DNA of 64,000 nt from Streptomyces sp. NBC_01788. GTDB lineage: Bacteria; Actinomycetota; Actinomycetes; Streptomycetales; Streptomycetaceae. The stretch spans positions 7,378,001-7,442,000 of the forward strand of contig NZ_CP109090.1 in assembly GCF_035917575.1 (NCBI RefSeq). The letters are read 5' to 3'. Positions 41,356 through 49,484 of this stretch are shown piece after piece. The notes beneath the pieces were generated by a model. The model was not told where the DNA came from, ran no database searches, and worked only from the letters and a program-made list of their open reading frames with translations. Within the stretch, counting starts at the first letter, position 1. Each line of letters starts with the position of its first letter. The position numbers were made by a program, and so were the translations under genes.

Positions 41356-42187
41356 CCTTAGACCGTGTCCTACGTGATGAGGCGGACGAGCCGCTTGTAG
41401 CAGCAGAGGGCGGCAGCCAGACCGAGAAAGCCCAGGTAGTTGCGGGGATCTCGCTCGTAGCGGGGACTGAGGCGACGGTAGCCGGATAGCCAGGACATCG
41501 TCCGCTCAACGACCCACCTGCGGCGTCCCAATCGCTCGCTGGACTCGATGCCCTTGCGGGCGATGCGGACGCCGATCCGCTTTCCTCGCAGCCATCTGCG
41601 CAGGTCGGCCCGGTCGTAGGCTTTGTCGGCGTGCAGCCGCTGGGGCTTGAAGTGGCGGCCGCGGTAGGGGTCGTGTCTCGTTTGGTGACCTGCCACCATC
41701 GGCTTCAGTCCTTCGCTGTCGTGGACGTTGCCGGCGGAGAGGCCGACAAGGACGGGCAGGCCGTTCGCATCCGACAGGACGTGCATCTTGGAACCCGGCT
41801 TGCCCCGGTCCACGGGGCTCGGACCTGTGTATTCGCCCCCTTTTTGGCCCTGACGTGGGCGGTGTCCAGGATGACGCGGGAGACGTTCAGGAGCCCGGCG
41901 TCGTCCAGGCGATGCAGCACGGCTTCGTGCAGTCGGCCCCAGACGCCCGCCCTGGACCAGATGAGGAACCGTCGGTGGACGGTCGACTTCGATATCCCGA
42001 AGCAGGGCGGCAGTGACCGCCAGGCGCATCCGCTGACCAGGACATAGATGATGGCGGCGAAGACCGTCCCACCAGGTGTGTTCTGCGTGCCGCCGCCCTG
42101 CGGCCGTGTCCGTTGCTCCGGAATCAGCGGCCTGGCGATCTCCCACAAGCCGTCCGGCACGATCCAGCTCCACGTTCCCCGCCCCAC
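41356..42187 (-). mobile_element. IS5-superfamily element, right end missing
   Basis: The left end, agaccgtgtcctacgtgatg from 41361, resembles the usual end of Streptomyces IS5-type elements. The right inverted repeat cannot be found; the transposase N-terminus runs straight into an IS1182 coding sequence at about 42187. One of the two was cut when they met. Confidence 0.65.
41370..42187 (-). CDS. IS5-type transposase in two frames (probable programmed frameshift)
   Basis: The first frame ([16 protein letters not shown] to HVRAKKG) holds the first catalytic Asp in [12 protein letters not shown]. The second frame ([20 protein letters not shown] to the end) holds [16 protein letters not shown] with the second Asp and [19 protein letters not shown] with the Glu. 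The frames join at AAAAAGGGGG (41836-41845, minus strand), a classic slippery run, so a -1 or +1 shift would produce the full enzyme. Reading frames are otherwise intact, but the start codon and the right end of the element are missing or unclear, so mobility is doubtful. Confidence 0.75.
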
Positions 42188-42501
42188 ACGAACACCAGGT
42201 CACCGTCTCCGGGCCACTCCGGGGCAACCCCACCCAGCAACACCGCCAGGTCGAGGGCTTCGCCCGCGACGACTTCCACATCGACTACGACCGTCAGCAG
42301 GTCACCTGCCCTTAGGCCAGGTAAGCCAGGGCTGGCACGGCCCCTACCAGACCTCCTCGCCCACCGCGGCCCCGCTGATCGTGGCCAGTTCACCAAGATC
42401 TAGTGTCGGCCCTGCCCTGCCCTGCCCGCGCCCAGTGCACCAGCACCGCCGACAGCGCCCGCACCGTGGGTTTTCCCGTTCCGGAGTGGAGGGCACCGTT
42501 A
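42187..42501 (+). pseudogene. IS1182-family transposase, first remaining part
   Basis: Three frames together read an IS1182 transposase: [20 protein letters not shown] and [18 protein letters not shown], then after a frameshift near 42315 SQGWHGPYQTSSPTAAPLIV, and after another QFTK and cysteine-containing residues. The N-terminal half is missing. The gene is broken at GTTA (42498-42501) by the composite transposon and resumes at 49092 (second part), where the joined sequence reads G-T-V-N-E-F-A. It was therefore already degenerate, or has decayed since. Confidence 0.8.
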
Positions 42502-42576
42502 GAGCTCGTAACTCGATCTTGTTGAAGTGTGCTAGTTGGCCGTGACCGGTGTGACGATTTGGCCGTTCGTGCCGGT

Positions 42577-43384
42577 GTGAGTACTCGGCCGTGGATCGTG
42601 GACGACGACTTGTGGGCGCTGATCGAGCCGCTCCTGCCGCCTTGGCCGGAACGGTCTCCGGGGCCTCGGCCGGTGCCGGACCGGCTCTGTCTGTAGGGCA
42701 TCCTGTTCGTCCTCTACAACCATGTAGCCTGGCAACTCCTGCCCCTGGAGCTGGGCTTCGGATCGGGGCAGACGTGCTGGCGCCGACTGGGCCGGTGGCA
42801 GAAGGCAGGAGTCTTCGACCGGCTGCACCGGGTCCTGCTCGCCGGGCTGAACGCGGCCGGCGGACTCGACTGGTCGCGGGCATGCGTGGACGGCTCCCAC
42901 ATCCGCGCGAAAAAGGGGGACCCGACACCGGTCCGTCGCCGGTTGACCGGCGCAAGACCGGCAGCAAGCACCACTTGATCTGCGACGGCCGCGGCACCCC
43001 ACTCAAGGTCATCACCACCGCGGCGAATGTCAACGACGTCACCCAGACCCTCGCCCTGGTCGACGGCATCCCGCCCGTCGCGGGCCGCCCCGGCCGGCCT
43101 CGCCGCCGACCAGACGCCCTGCTCGGCGACAAGGGCTACGACTCCAACCCGAACCGGAACACGCTGCGCGAGCGCCGGATCCTGCCTGTCATCTCGCGCA
43201 AGGGATCACCCAACATCAAGAGCATCGGCAAGCTCCGCTACGTCGTCGAGCAGACCTTCGCCCTGCTCCACCACTTCAAACGCCTCGCCGTCCGATGGGA
43301 ACGACGCACCGACTCCACGACGCCTTCGTCTCCCTCGCCTGCAGCCTCATCTGCTACCGACGCCTCAAGAAGACCCACTCATGA
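42577..43384 (+). pseudogene. IS5-type transposase of copy A
   Basis: From GTG 42577 the frame reads MSTRPWIVDDDLWALIEPLL, but a TAG at the place of Gln (after PDRLCL, 42693-42695) stops it. The sense continues with GILFVLYNHVAWQLLPLELG and CVDGSHIRAKKG, then shifts at AAAAAGGGGG (42910-42919) to GSKHHLICDGRG, LLGDKGYDSNPNRNTLRER and KLRYVVEQTFALLHHFKRLA. A further frameshift near 43310 displaces the last codons (LHDAFVSLACSLICYRRLKK). The slippery site is probably natural; the amber stop and the late frameshift are lesions. Copy B carries the same ones. Confidence 0.82.
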
Positions 43385-43411
43385 TCATGCTACGAGCTCT
43401 AAGCTGATCAA

Positions 43412-45196
43412 ATGGCGGATAACCTGCTCATCCATGGTGGCAACGAGAACGCACTTCGTACACTGAAGGCCACCGGCCAGTATCGAGGCAGGGTCAAGGC
43501 GGCATATCTGCGACCGCCGTGGGACGCACAGTGGGGGTTCGAGAACCACGAGGCTCCTGGCCGTGCTTCCTGGCTCGGCATGATGCAGGTACATCTGCGT
43601 CTGGTGCGCGACCTGCTCTCTCCTGACGGCTCTGTGTGGGTACACGTGGACGACCGGCAGTTCGCTGACTGCCGCGTGCTCATGGACAAGGTCTACGGCC
43701 GATCGAACTTCCTATCTACAGTCGTCGTTCAGAAGCCTCCACGGAATCACTCCCCACACTTCAGGGGCAGTCACGACTACCTACTTGTCTTCGCTAACAA
43801 TGCCTCGGCATGGCGACCGAACCCTCTCCCTCGTACAGTCGAATCAGAGTCGAGGTTCCAAAACCCTGACAACGATCCCCGCGGGCCGTGGAGAACAGCT
43901 GACCTGTCCTACCCCGGGTCGCGTGAGGGCCTGCGCTACGAAGTGGTAGGTCCGTCCGGAATCGCTGTACAGCCACCTGACCGCCGGTCTTGGCGATTCA
44001 CGCAGCAGGAATTCCAAAAACTTGATCTCGATGCGCGTATCGCATGGTCGGCCGACGGTTGCCCGAAGCTGAAGCTCTATCTATCGGAGGCGCTGGACAG
44101 GCCGCCCACCACGCTATGGAGTTCGGCTGATGTGGGGACAAGTTCTCAAGCGCGCCAGCACCTGAGCGGACTGCTCGATGAAATGCACCAGCCGACTCCA
44201 CCGCCGGAACAACTGCTGAAGCATATCCTCACGATCGCGACCAGACCCGGTGACCTGGTATTCGACTATTTCGGCGACTCAGGAACGGCCGCTGCAGTCG
44301 CGCACAAAACGAACCGCTGCTGGCTCGCTATTGACAGCGAGTTGAACGTTGTGCGTAACCGTCTGGACAAAGTAATCAGCGGTAGCGATCCAGGCGGAAT
44401 TACACGCGAAGTGAACTGGACAGGCGGTGGGCACTATGACGTAATTACGGCGACGGGACCCAACGGAGAATCCGGACCCCCTGAGTTGGGGACCGACGAA
44501 GATGTGCGGATTCAGGTCGTCACGTACCGCAAGGACGGGAGCATCGCTCCCACATTGGACCCGACCGAGAAGTACCACCGATCCGCTCAGCTAGAGGTAA
44601 TCAGGCAACGCCGCGAACTATTGCAGAAGCTTCGCGAGGTCGTCAGTGAAAGAAGTACGCCGGAAGCTGTAGTTCAACGGCTAATCGAATCCAATCACTG
44701 GATCTTCGGGGGCGAGTACACAGGAACCTCGAAGCGACGTGACCTGTTCCCCCGTGACCAGCACGACATTCTTCTCGTGCGAGCTGACCAAAGCGTTCAT
44801 GTCGTGGAACTCAAGAAGCCCGGAGCCCCACTTGTCAGGAGATACCGCGGTAGTTTGATCATGTCGAACGAGGTGCACGAGGCAGTAAGTCAATGCAAGA
44901 ACTACATTCAGAAAATGGATGACTCGGGAGCAACCCTGCAAACGATTTACCGCACCGAAGATTCCCTTGAATACGATTTTCTTCGTGCGCGGGGAACTGT
45001 TGTGATCGGGAATCCCGATCACGTGGAGGTGCCTGGCGTCACTCAGCAGATGGTCACTCATGCCATCCGTTCTTACAATGCGGACCAGGGCCGGGTGCAG
45101 GTTTTGACCTATTTGAATCTGATCGAAAGCGCGGAAGAGGCACTCCGCTTCGATGAGAATGACCTCGAATCTCCTGGTATCGGGGGCGAAATTTGA
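43412..45196 (+). CDS. Pseudo-methyltransferase fused to a Shedu-like (DUF4263) nuclease
   Basis: A 594-aa fusion. Residues 1-325 follow the Mod-type adenine methyltransferase plan (NLLIHGGNENALRTLKATG, LVRDLLSPDGSVWVHVDDRQ, HDYLLVFANN, VFDYFGDSGTAAAVAHKTN). The catalytic DPPY/F is changed to RPPW at 34-37 (AAYLRPPWDA), so methyl transfer is not expected, although the SAM-binding loop FGDSGT is kept. After a linker with a helix (395-425), residues 426-590 look like DUF4263/Shedu: NHWIFGGEY, HDILLVRADQSVHVVELKKP with Asp452 and E466-x-K468, and Gln494 in VSQCKNYI. The active-site set D-ExK-Q is complete. Codons are richer in A/T than neighbours. The ATG is only 12 bases from the IS end, with no ribosome site. 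Confidence 0.8.
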   Translation: MADNLLIHGGNENALRTLKATGQYRGRVKAAYLRPPWDAQWGFENHEAPGRASWLGMMQVHLRLVRDLLSPDGSVWVHVDDRQFADCRVLMDKVYGRSNFLSTVVVQKPPRNHSPHFRGSHDYLLVFANNASAWRPNPLPRTVESESRFQNPDNDPRGPWRTADLSYPGSREGLRYEVVGPSGIAVQPPDRRSWRFTQQEFQKLDLDARIAWSADGCPKLKLYLSEALDRPPTTLWSSADVGTSSQARQHLSGLLDEMHQPTPPPEQLLKHILTIATRPGDLVFDYFGDSGTAAAVAHKTNRCWLAIDSELNVVRNRLDKVISGSDPGGITREVNWTGGGHYDVITATGPNGESGPPELGTDEDVRIQVVTYRKDGSIAPTLDPTEKYHRSAQLEVIRQRRELLQKLREVVSERSTPEAVVQRLIESNHWIFGGEYTGTSKRRDLFPRDQHDILLVRADQSVHVVELKKPGAPLVRRYRGSLIMSNEVHEAVSQCKNYIQKMDDSGATLQTIYRTEDSLEYDFLRARGTVVIGNPDHVEVPGVTQQMVTHAIRSYNADQGRVQVLTYLNLIESAEEALRFDENDLESPGIGGEI

Positions 45197-45244
45197 CGAG
45201 TACGCTCTAATCCCGGCGGACAAGTCTATGAGCTCGTAGCATGA

Positions 45245-46052
45245 TCATGAGTGGGTCTTCTTGAGGCGTCGGTAGCAGATGAGGCTGCAGGCGAGGGAGA
45301 CGAAGGCGTCGTGGAGTCGGTGCGTCGTTCCCATCGGACGGCGAGGCGTTTGAAGTGGTGGAGCAGGGCGAAGGTCTGCTCGACGACGTAGCGGAGCTTG
45401 CCGATGCTCTTGATGTTGGGTGATCCCTTGCGCGAGATGACAGGCAGGATCCGGCGCTCGCGCAGCGTGTTCCGGTTCGGGTTGGAGTCGTAGCCCTTGT
45501 CGCCGAGCAGGGCGTCTGGTCGGCGGCGAGGCCGGCCGGGGCGGCCCGCGACGGGCGGGATGCCGTCGACCAGGGCGAGGGTCTGGGTGACGTCGTTGAC
45601 ATTCGCCGCGGTGGTGATGACCTTGAGTGGGGTGCCGCGGCCGTCGCAGATCAAGTGGTGCTTGCTGCCGGTCTTGCGCCGGTCAACCGGCGACGGACCG
45701 GTGTCGGGTCCCCCTTTTTCGCGCGGATGTGGGAGCCGTCCACGCATGCCCGCGACCAGTCGAGTCCGCCGGCCGCGTTCAGCCCGGCGAGCAGGACCCG
45801 GTGCAGCCGGTCGAAGACTCCTGCCTTCTGCCACCGGCCCAGTCGGCGCCAGCACGTCTGCCCCGATCCGAAGCCCAGCTCCAGGGGCAGGAGTTGCCAG
45901 GCTACATGGTTGTAGAGGACGAACAGGATGCCCTACAGACAGAGCCGGTCCGGCACCGGCCGAGGCCCCGGAGACCGTTCCGGCCAAGGCGGCAGGAGCG
46001 GCTCGATCAGCGCCCACAAGTCGTCGTCCACGATCCACGGCCGAGTACTCAC
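45245..46052 (-). pseudogene. IS5-type transposase of copy B
   Basis: This is the inverted duplicate of the transposase in copy A, with the same in-frame TAG (46' region 45934-45936), the same slippery run and the same late frameshift. I found no difference between the two in the stretches compared. The 3' side lies next to the methylase-Shedu gene; the start side is 36 bp from the ISAs1 insertion at 46089. Confidence 0.82.
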
Positions 46053-46202
46053 ACCGGCACGAACGGCCAAATCGTCACACCGGTCACGCAGGGCTTGGTC
46101 AAGTTCCGGAGTCGTGCGGCTGGGTCGGGCCGTGACCGGTTGGGGTGCATAGCAGAGCAGGCACGGGCTTCGTGATCATTGGGGTGTCGAAGCTCAACGA
46201 TC

Positions 46203-47221
46203 ATGAGGTGGCCCGTGCCTGCCGCTGTATCCTCCCCTATCCCCGCAGTGCTGGTGAAGCTGGGTCCGCTGGACGGCGGCCGGGTCGCTGACCTGCGCCC
46301 CTACCTGGACCTGGTGCCCGACCCGCGTGCGCGGCGGGGCCGTTGGTACTCGCTGACCGCCATCCTCCTCATCTGTGCCTGTGCGGCCGTCTCAGGAGCG
46401 AGGAGCGTCGACGAACTCGCCGAGTGGGCGGAGCGGGCCTCGGACGCCCTGCTGGCGGCCGTCGGCGTGCGCCGCCATCCGCTCCAGTGGCGCCGGACTC
46501 CCTCACGGACCACGATCGGGCGTGTCCTCCGGGCTGTCGACGGCGACGCCCTGGACCGGGCGGTCGGCGCCTACCTCACCGGCCGGCACGACGCCGCCGG
46601 GGCCGGGTTTGGACAGCGTCGCGTGATCGCCGTCGACGGCAAGGCCCTGAAGGGGTCGGCCCACCTGACCGCCACCCGCCGGCACCTGCTCTCCGCGGTC
46701 ACCCACCACCGGGCCGTGACCCTCGCCCAGACGGAGGTGGGAGCGAAGACGAACGAGACCACGCACTTCCGGCCCCTGCTCGAGCCGCTGGACCTTCAAG
46801 AAGCTCTTGTCACCTTTGACGCGCTGCACTCGGTCCAGGCGAACGTCACCTGGCTGGTCGAGACCAAGAACGCCCACTACATCGCGGTGATCAAAGCCAA
46901 CCAGCCGACCGCACACCGCCAGCTCGCGGCCCTGCCCTGGCGGGACATCCCGGTCCAGCACACCACGACCTCCACCGGACACGGCCGCCGCGAGTCCCGC
47001 TCCGTCAAGACCTGCGGCATCGCGGACGAACTCGGCGGGATCGCCTTCCCCCACGCCCGTCTGGCCGTCCGCGTCCACCGCCGCCGCAGGCAGACCGGCC
47101 GACGCGAAACCCGCGAGACGGTCTACGCCGTCACCAGCCTCGACGCCCACCAAGCCGGCCCCGCCGAGCTCGCCGCCGCGATCCGCGGCCACTGGACCGT
47201 GGAAGCCCTGCACCACCTGAG
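46203..47221 (+). pseudogene. ISAs1-family transposase, split by another IS (5' part)
   Basis: The part up to GHWTVEALHHL is a good ISAs1 transposase: LRPYLDLVPDPRARRGRWYS, VIAVDGKALKGSA with the first catalytic Asp, EALVTFDALHSVQANVTWLV with the second, and VYAVTSLDAHQAGPAELAAA. It is broken at 47221 after CTGAG by a second IS. The remaining 70 codons lie at 48819-49031. If the inner IS left cleanly, the reading frame would be whole. ATG 46203 or GTG 46215 may be the start. Confidence 0.88.
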
Positions 47222-48818
47222 CTTGTTCTTTATGGTCCGGGCTCGAACACCGGGTAGGACACCGTCACTCACCTGGGCATTCGCCGGACAGGCGGTCGGC
47301 CTCCGCATGAGCATGCGTTCTGTCACCGAACCACACTCATACGAAGGCCGCAGGGGTGAGTCTGCTGCATCACGATGTCCGGCACGAGGCGTTCGACTTC
47401 ACATCACACTTCCGGGAGGACCTCTACGCCTGCCTGACCCGGCGTGGTGACACCCTGTTCGAGCTCTGCGACGCGATGCTCTGCGAGAACGGGCCGGTGA
47501 CCTCGCCGGTGGACCTGACGCTGCTGGCCGAACACCGTCGCGGACACGGCGCGCTCTACGACGCGCTGAACCACGGCCGCATCGACGCCGCCCGGTTGCG
47601 CCGCGCGCTGGCCGTGCTCCCGCAGCCCAAGGCCGCCGACAACCGGCTCGTCCTCGCCGTCGACGTCAGCCACTGGCTGCGACCCGACGCCCCGTGCAGC
47701 CCGGACCGCCTGTTCTGCCACGTCTACGGACGCAGCGGACGTTCCAGTGACCAGCTGATCCCGGGCTGGCCGTACTCGTTCGTCGCCGCTCTGGAGAGAG
47801 GACGCACCTCGTGGTGTCAGCTGCTGGACGCGCTCCGTCTCGGCCCCGGCGACGACGTCGCCGCGGTGACCGCCCGCCAGGTGAGCCGGGTGGTGGCCGA
47901 CCTGATCGACGGCGGCCAGTGGGAGGACGGCGACCCGGACATCCTGGTCGTCTTCGACGCCGGCTACGACGCCCCGCGCATGGCCTACCTCCTCAAGGGC
48001 CTGCCGGTGGAGGTCCTGGGGCGGATGCGCGCGGACCGGGTGATGCGCAGGCCCGTCCCTGCCACCTGGACACAGCCGAGGCAGGGAGGCCGGCCGCCGA
48101 AGCACGGTGCGGAGTTCCGCTTCGCCAGGCCCGACACCTGGGGCGAGCCGGACCAGGCGACGGTGCAGGTCACCGACCGGTACGGCACCGCCCGGGCGAT
48201 GGCCTTCGACCGCCTCCACCCGAAGCTGACCACCCGCAGCGCGTGGATCGACCACACCGGTGAACTCCCCCTCATCGAGGGCACTGTGATCCGACTCGAA
48301 GTCGACCGCCTGCCCGGCGGCCAGGACCCGCTGCCCGTCTGGCTGTGGTCCTCGAAGACCGGCATGACCAGCGAGGATGTCGACCTGCGCTGGCAGGCGT
48401 TCTTGCGCAGATTCGATCTGGAGCACACCTTCAGAATGATCAAGCAGACGCTCGGCTGGACCCGGCCGAAACTCCGCAGCCCCGAGGCGGCCGACCGCTG
48501 GACCTGGCTGGTCATCGCCGCCCACACTCAGCTCCGCCTCACCCGTGATGCCGCCGCCGACCTCCGCCATCCCTGGGAGAAACCGGCCGAGCCCGGCCGG
48601 CTCACCCCCGCCCGCGTCCGGCGCGGGTTCCGGAACATCCGCCCGCACCTTCATTGCCCGGCCCGCGCACCGAAACCCTCAACACCCGGGCCGGGCAGAC
48701 CACATGGCTCGAAGAACCGCCACCCAGCAACCCGCCATGACGTCGGTAAAACGACCAGACGCCCCGAGAGCATCACTGAACGGAATCAGTCCAAAGACCG
48801 CAAAGGTTAAATTTCAAG
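47222..48818 (+). mobile_element. 1597-bp IS nested inside the ISAs1 transposase gene
   Basis: It begins cttgttctttatgg and ends atttcaag, with CTTG/CAAG as terminal inverted bases, and is flanked by the 5-bp duplication CTGAG (47217-47221 and 48819-48823). It contains one transposase gene and is the youngest insertion in the nest. Confidence 0.85.
47356..48810 (+). CDS. DDE transposase of the innermost IS
   Basis: A complete 484-aa DDE transposase of the IS701/IS4-like superfamily. Recognisable parts are [20 protein letters not shown] with the first Asp, [20 protein letters not shown] with the second, and [20 protein letters not shown] with the Glu of the YREK-like region. The C-terminus is basic ([15 protein letters not shown]). 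The gene shows no lesion and occupies almost all the IS. The start is GTG 47356, with a weak GCAGGGG. This IS may still be active and could be the helper for others only if related. Confidence 0.85.
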   Translation: MSLLHHDVRHEAFDFTSHFREDLYACLTRRGDTLFELCDAMLCENGPVTSPVDLTLLAEHRRGHGALYDALNHGRIDAARLRRALAVLPQPKAADNRLVLAVDVSHWLRPDAPCSPDRLFCHVYGRSGRSSDQLIPGWPYSFVAALERGRTSWCQLLDALRLGPGDDVAAVTARQVSRVVADLIDGGQWEDGDPDILVVFDAGYDAPRMAYLLKGLPVEVLGRMRADRVMRRPVPATWTQPRQGGRPPKHGAEFRFARPDTWGEPDQATVQVTDRYGTARAMAFDRLHPKLTTRSAWIDHTGELPLIEGTVIRLEVDRLPGGQDPLPVWLWSSKTGMTSEDVDLRWQAFLRRFDLEHTFRMIKQTLGWTRPKLRSPEAADRWTWLVIAAHTQLRLTRDAAADLRHPWEKPAEPGRLTPARVRRGFRNIRPHLHCPARAPKPSTPGPGRPHGSKNRHPATRHDVGKTTRRPESITERNQSKDRKG

Positions 48819-49031
48819 CTGAGAGACGTGACCTTCGCCGAGGACGCCTCCACCGTCCACACCGGCACCGCACCCCGGGCCATGGCCACCCTCCGCAACC
48901 TTGCCATCGGCCTGCTCAGAACCCTGGGAGCCGACAACATCGCCAAAACCACCCGGGCGATCCGTGACCAACCCGAACGAGCACTTCTACTCCTGGGCAT
49001 CACCAACAACCCGGAAACCGAGGGGACTTGA
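48819..49031 (+). pseudogene. ISAs1-family transposase, 3' part
   Basis: This continues the split gene: [20 protein letters not shown], then [20 protein letters not shown] and the stop at 49031. [10 protein letters not shown] is the conserved C-terminal signature of the ISAs1 family with the last catalytic Glu. It overlaps the 5-bp duplicated CTGAG. Confidence 0.88.
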
Positions 49032-49091
49032 TCAAGCCCTGCCGGTCACGGCCAACCAGCACACTTCAACAAGATCGCGTTACGAGCTCTT

Positions 49092-49310
49092 AACGAGTTC
49101 GCCCAGGGACACGGCATGCGACGCTGTCGCTACCGCGGACAGGGGAAAGCCCACATTCAGCACGTCCTGACGGCCATCGCCGTCAAAATCGAACGCCTCA
49201 GCGGGCTATTACCGGCCGAGGAAGCACCTACACCCCGCCGACCGACCGCCTTCCAGAACTACCTCGACCAGTGCGAGCTACCCCGACCGAAATCCTGGCG
49301 AACCCTGGCA
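49092..49310 (+). pseudogene. IS1182-family transposase, last part
   Basis: From AACGAG this reads NEFAQGHGMRRCRYRGQGKA, then HVLTAIAVKIERLSGLLPAE and FQNYLDQCELPRPKSWRTLA, the C-terminus of IS1182-type transposases. It is the continuation of the coding sequence broken at 42501. The frame is open and runs on toward the next gene. Confidence 0.85.
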
Positions 49311-49484
49311 CCTGACCACGGCAACTCCAAGATTCCCGAAAGAGTCAAGCTTCGGGAGAAACGAGCGCTGGGCGAGATCCGGGCCGTGCCGCGCCCGACG
49401 CCGAGGATGTCACCAGCGGCCCGCTGCCAGTTGTCGTCGAGTTCGACCTTGCCACGGTCACTGCCGGACAGGGCCTCTGCAGCA

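Larger units (their letters stand above)
46089..49041 (+). mobile_element. ISAs1-family element inserted in copy B
   Basis: Ends cagggcttggtcaag (46089) and cttgatcaagccctg (to 49041) are inverted repeats. The 9-bp duplication ccggtcacg stands at 46080-46088 and 49042-49050. Without the nested IS (1597 bp plus 5 bp duplication) the element is 1351 bp, a usual ISAs1 size. Confidence 0.9.
42502..49089. mobile_element. Composite transposon carrying a methylase-Shedu gene
   Basis: Two inverted 898-bp IS copies (A 42502-43399; B 45230-49089 with an insertion) enclose one gene. The outer ends gagctcgtaac and gttacgagctc are flanked by the 3-bp duplication TTA (42499-42501 and 49090-49092), inside an IS1182 gene. 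Removing the ISAs1 insertion (2953 bp) and its 9-bp duplication from copy B leaves exactly 898 bp. Confidence 0.88.

Noticed and set aside
43412..45196. Interpretation as a normal type III or orphan DNA methyltransferase
   Set aside because: The catalytic DPPY is RPPW and the C-terminal part matches a Shedu-like nuclease rather than a target recognition domain.
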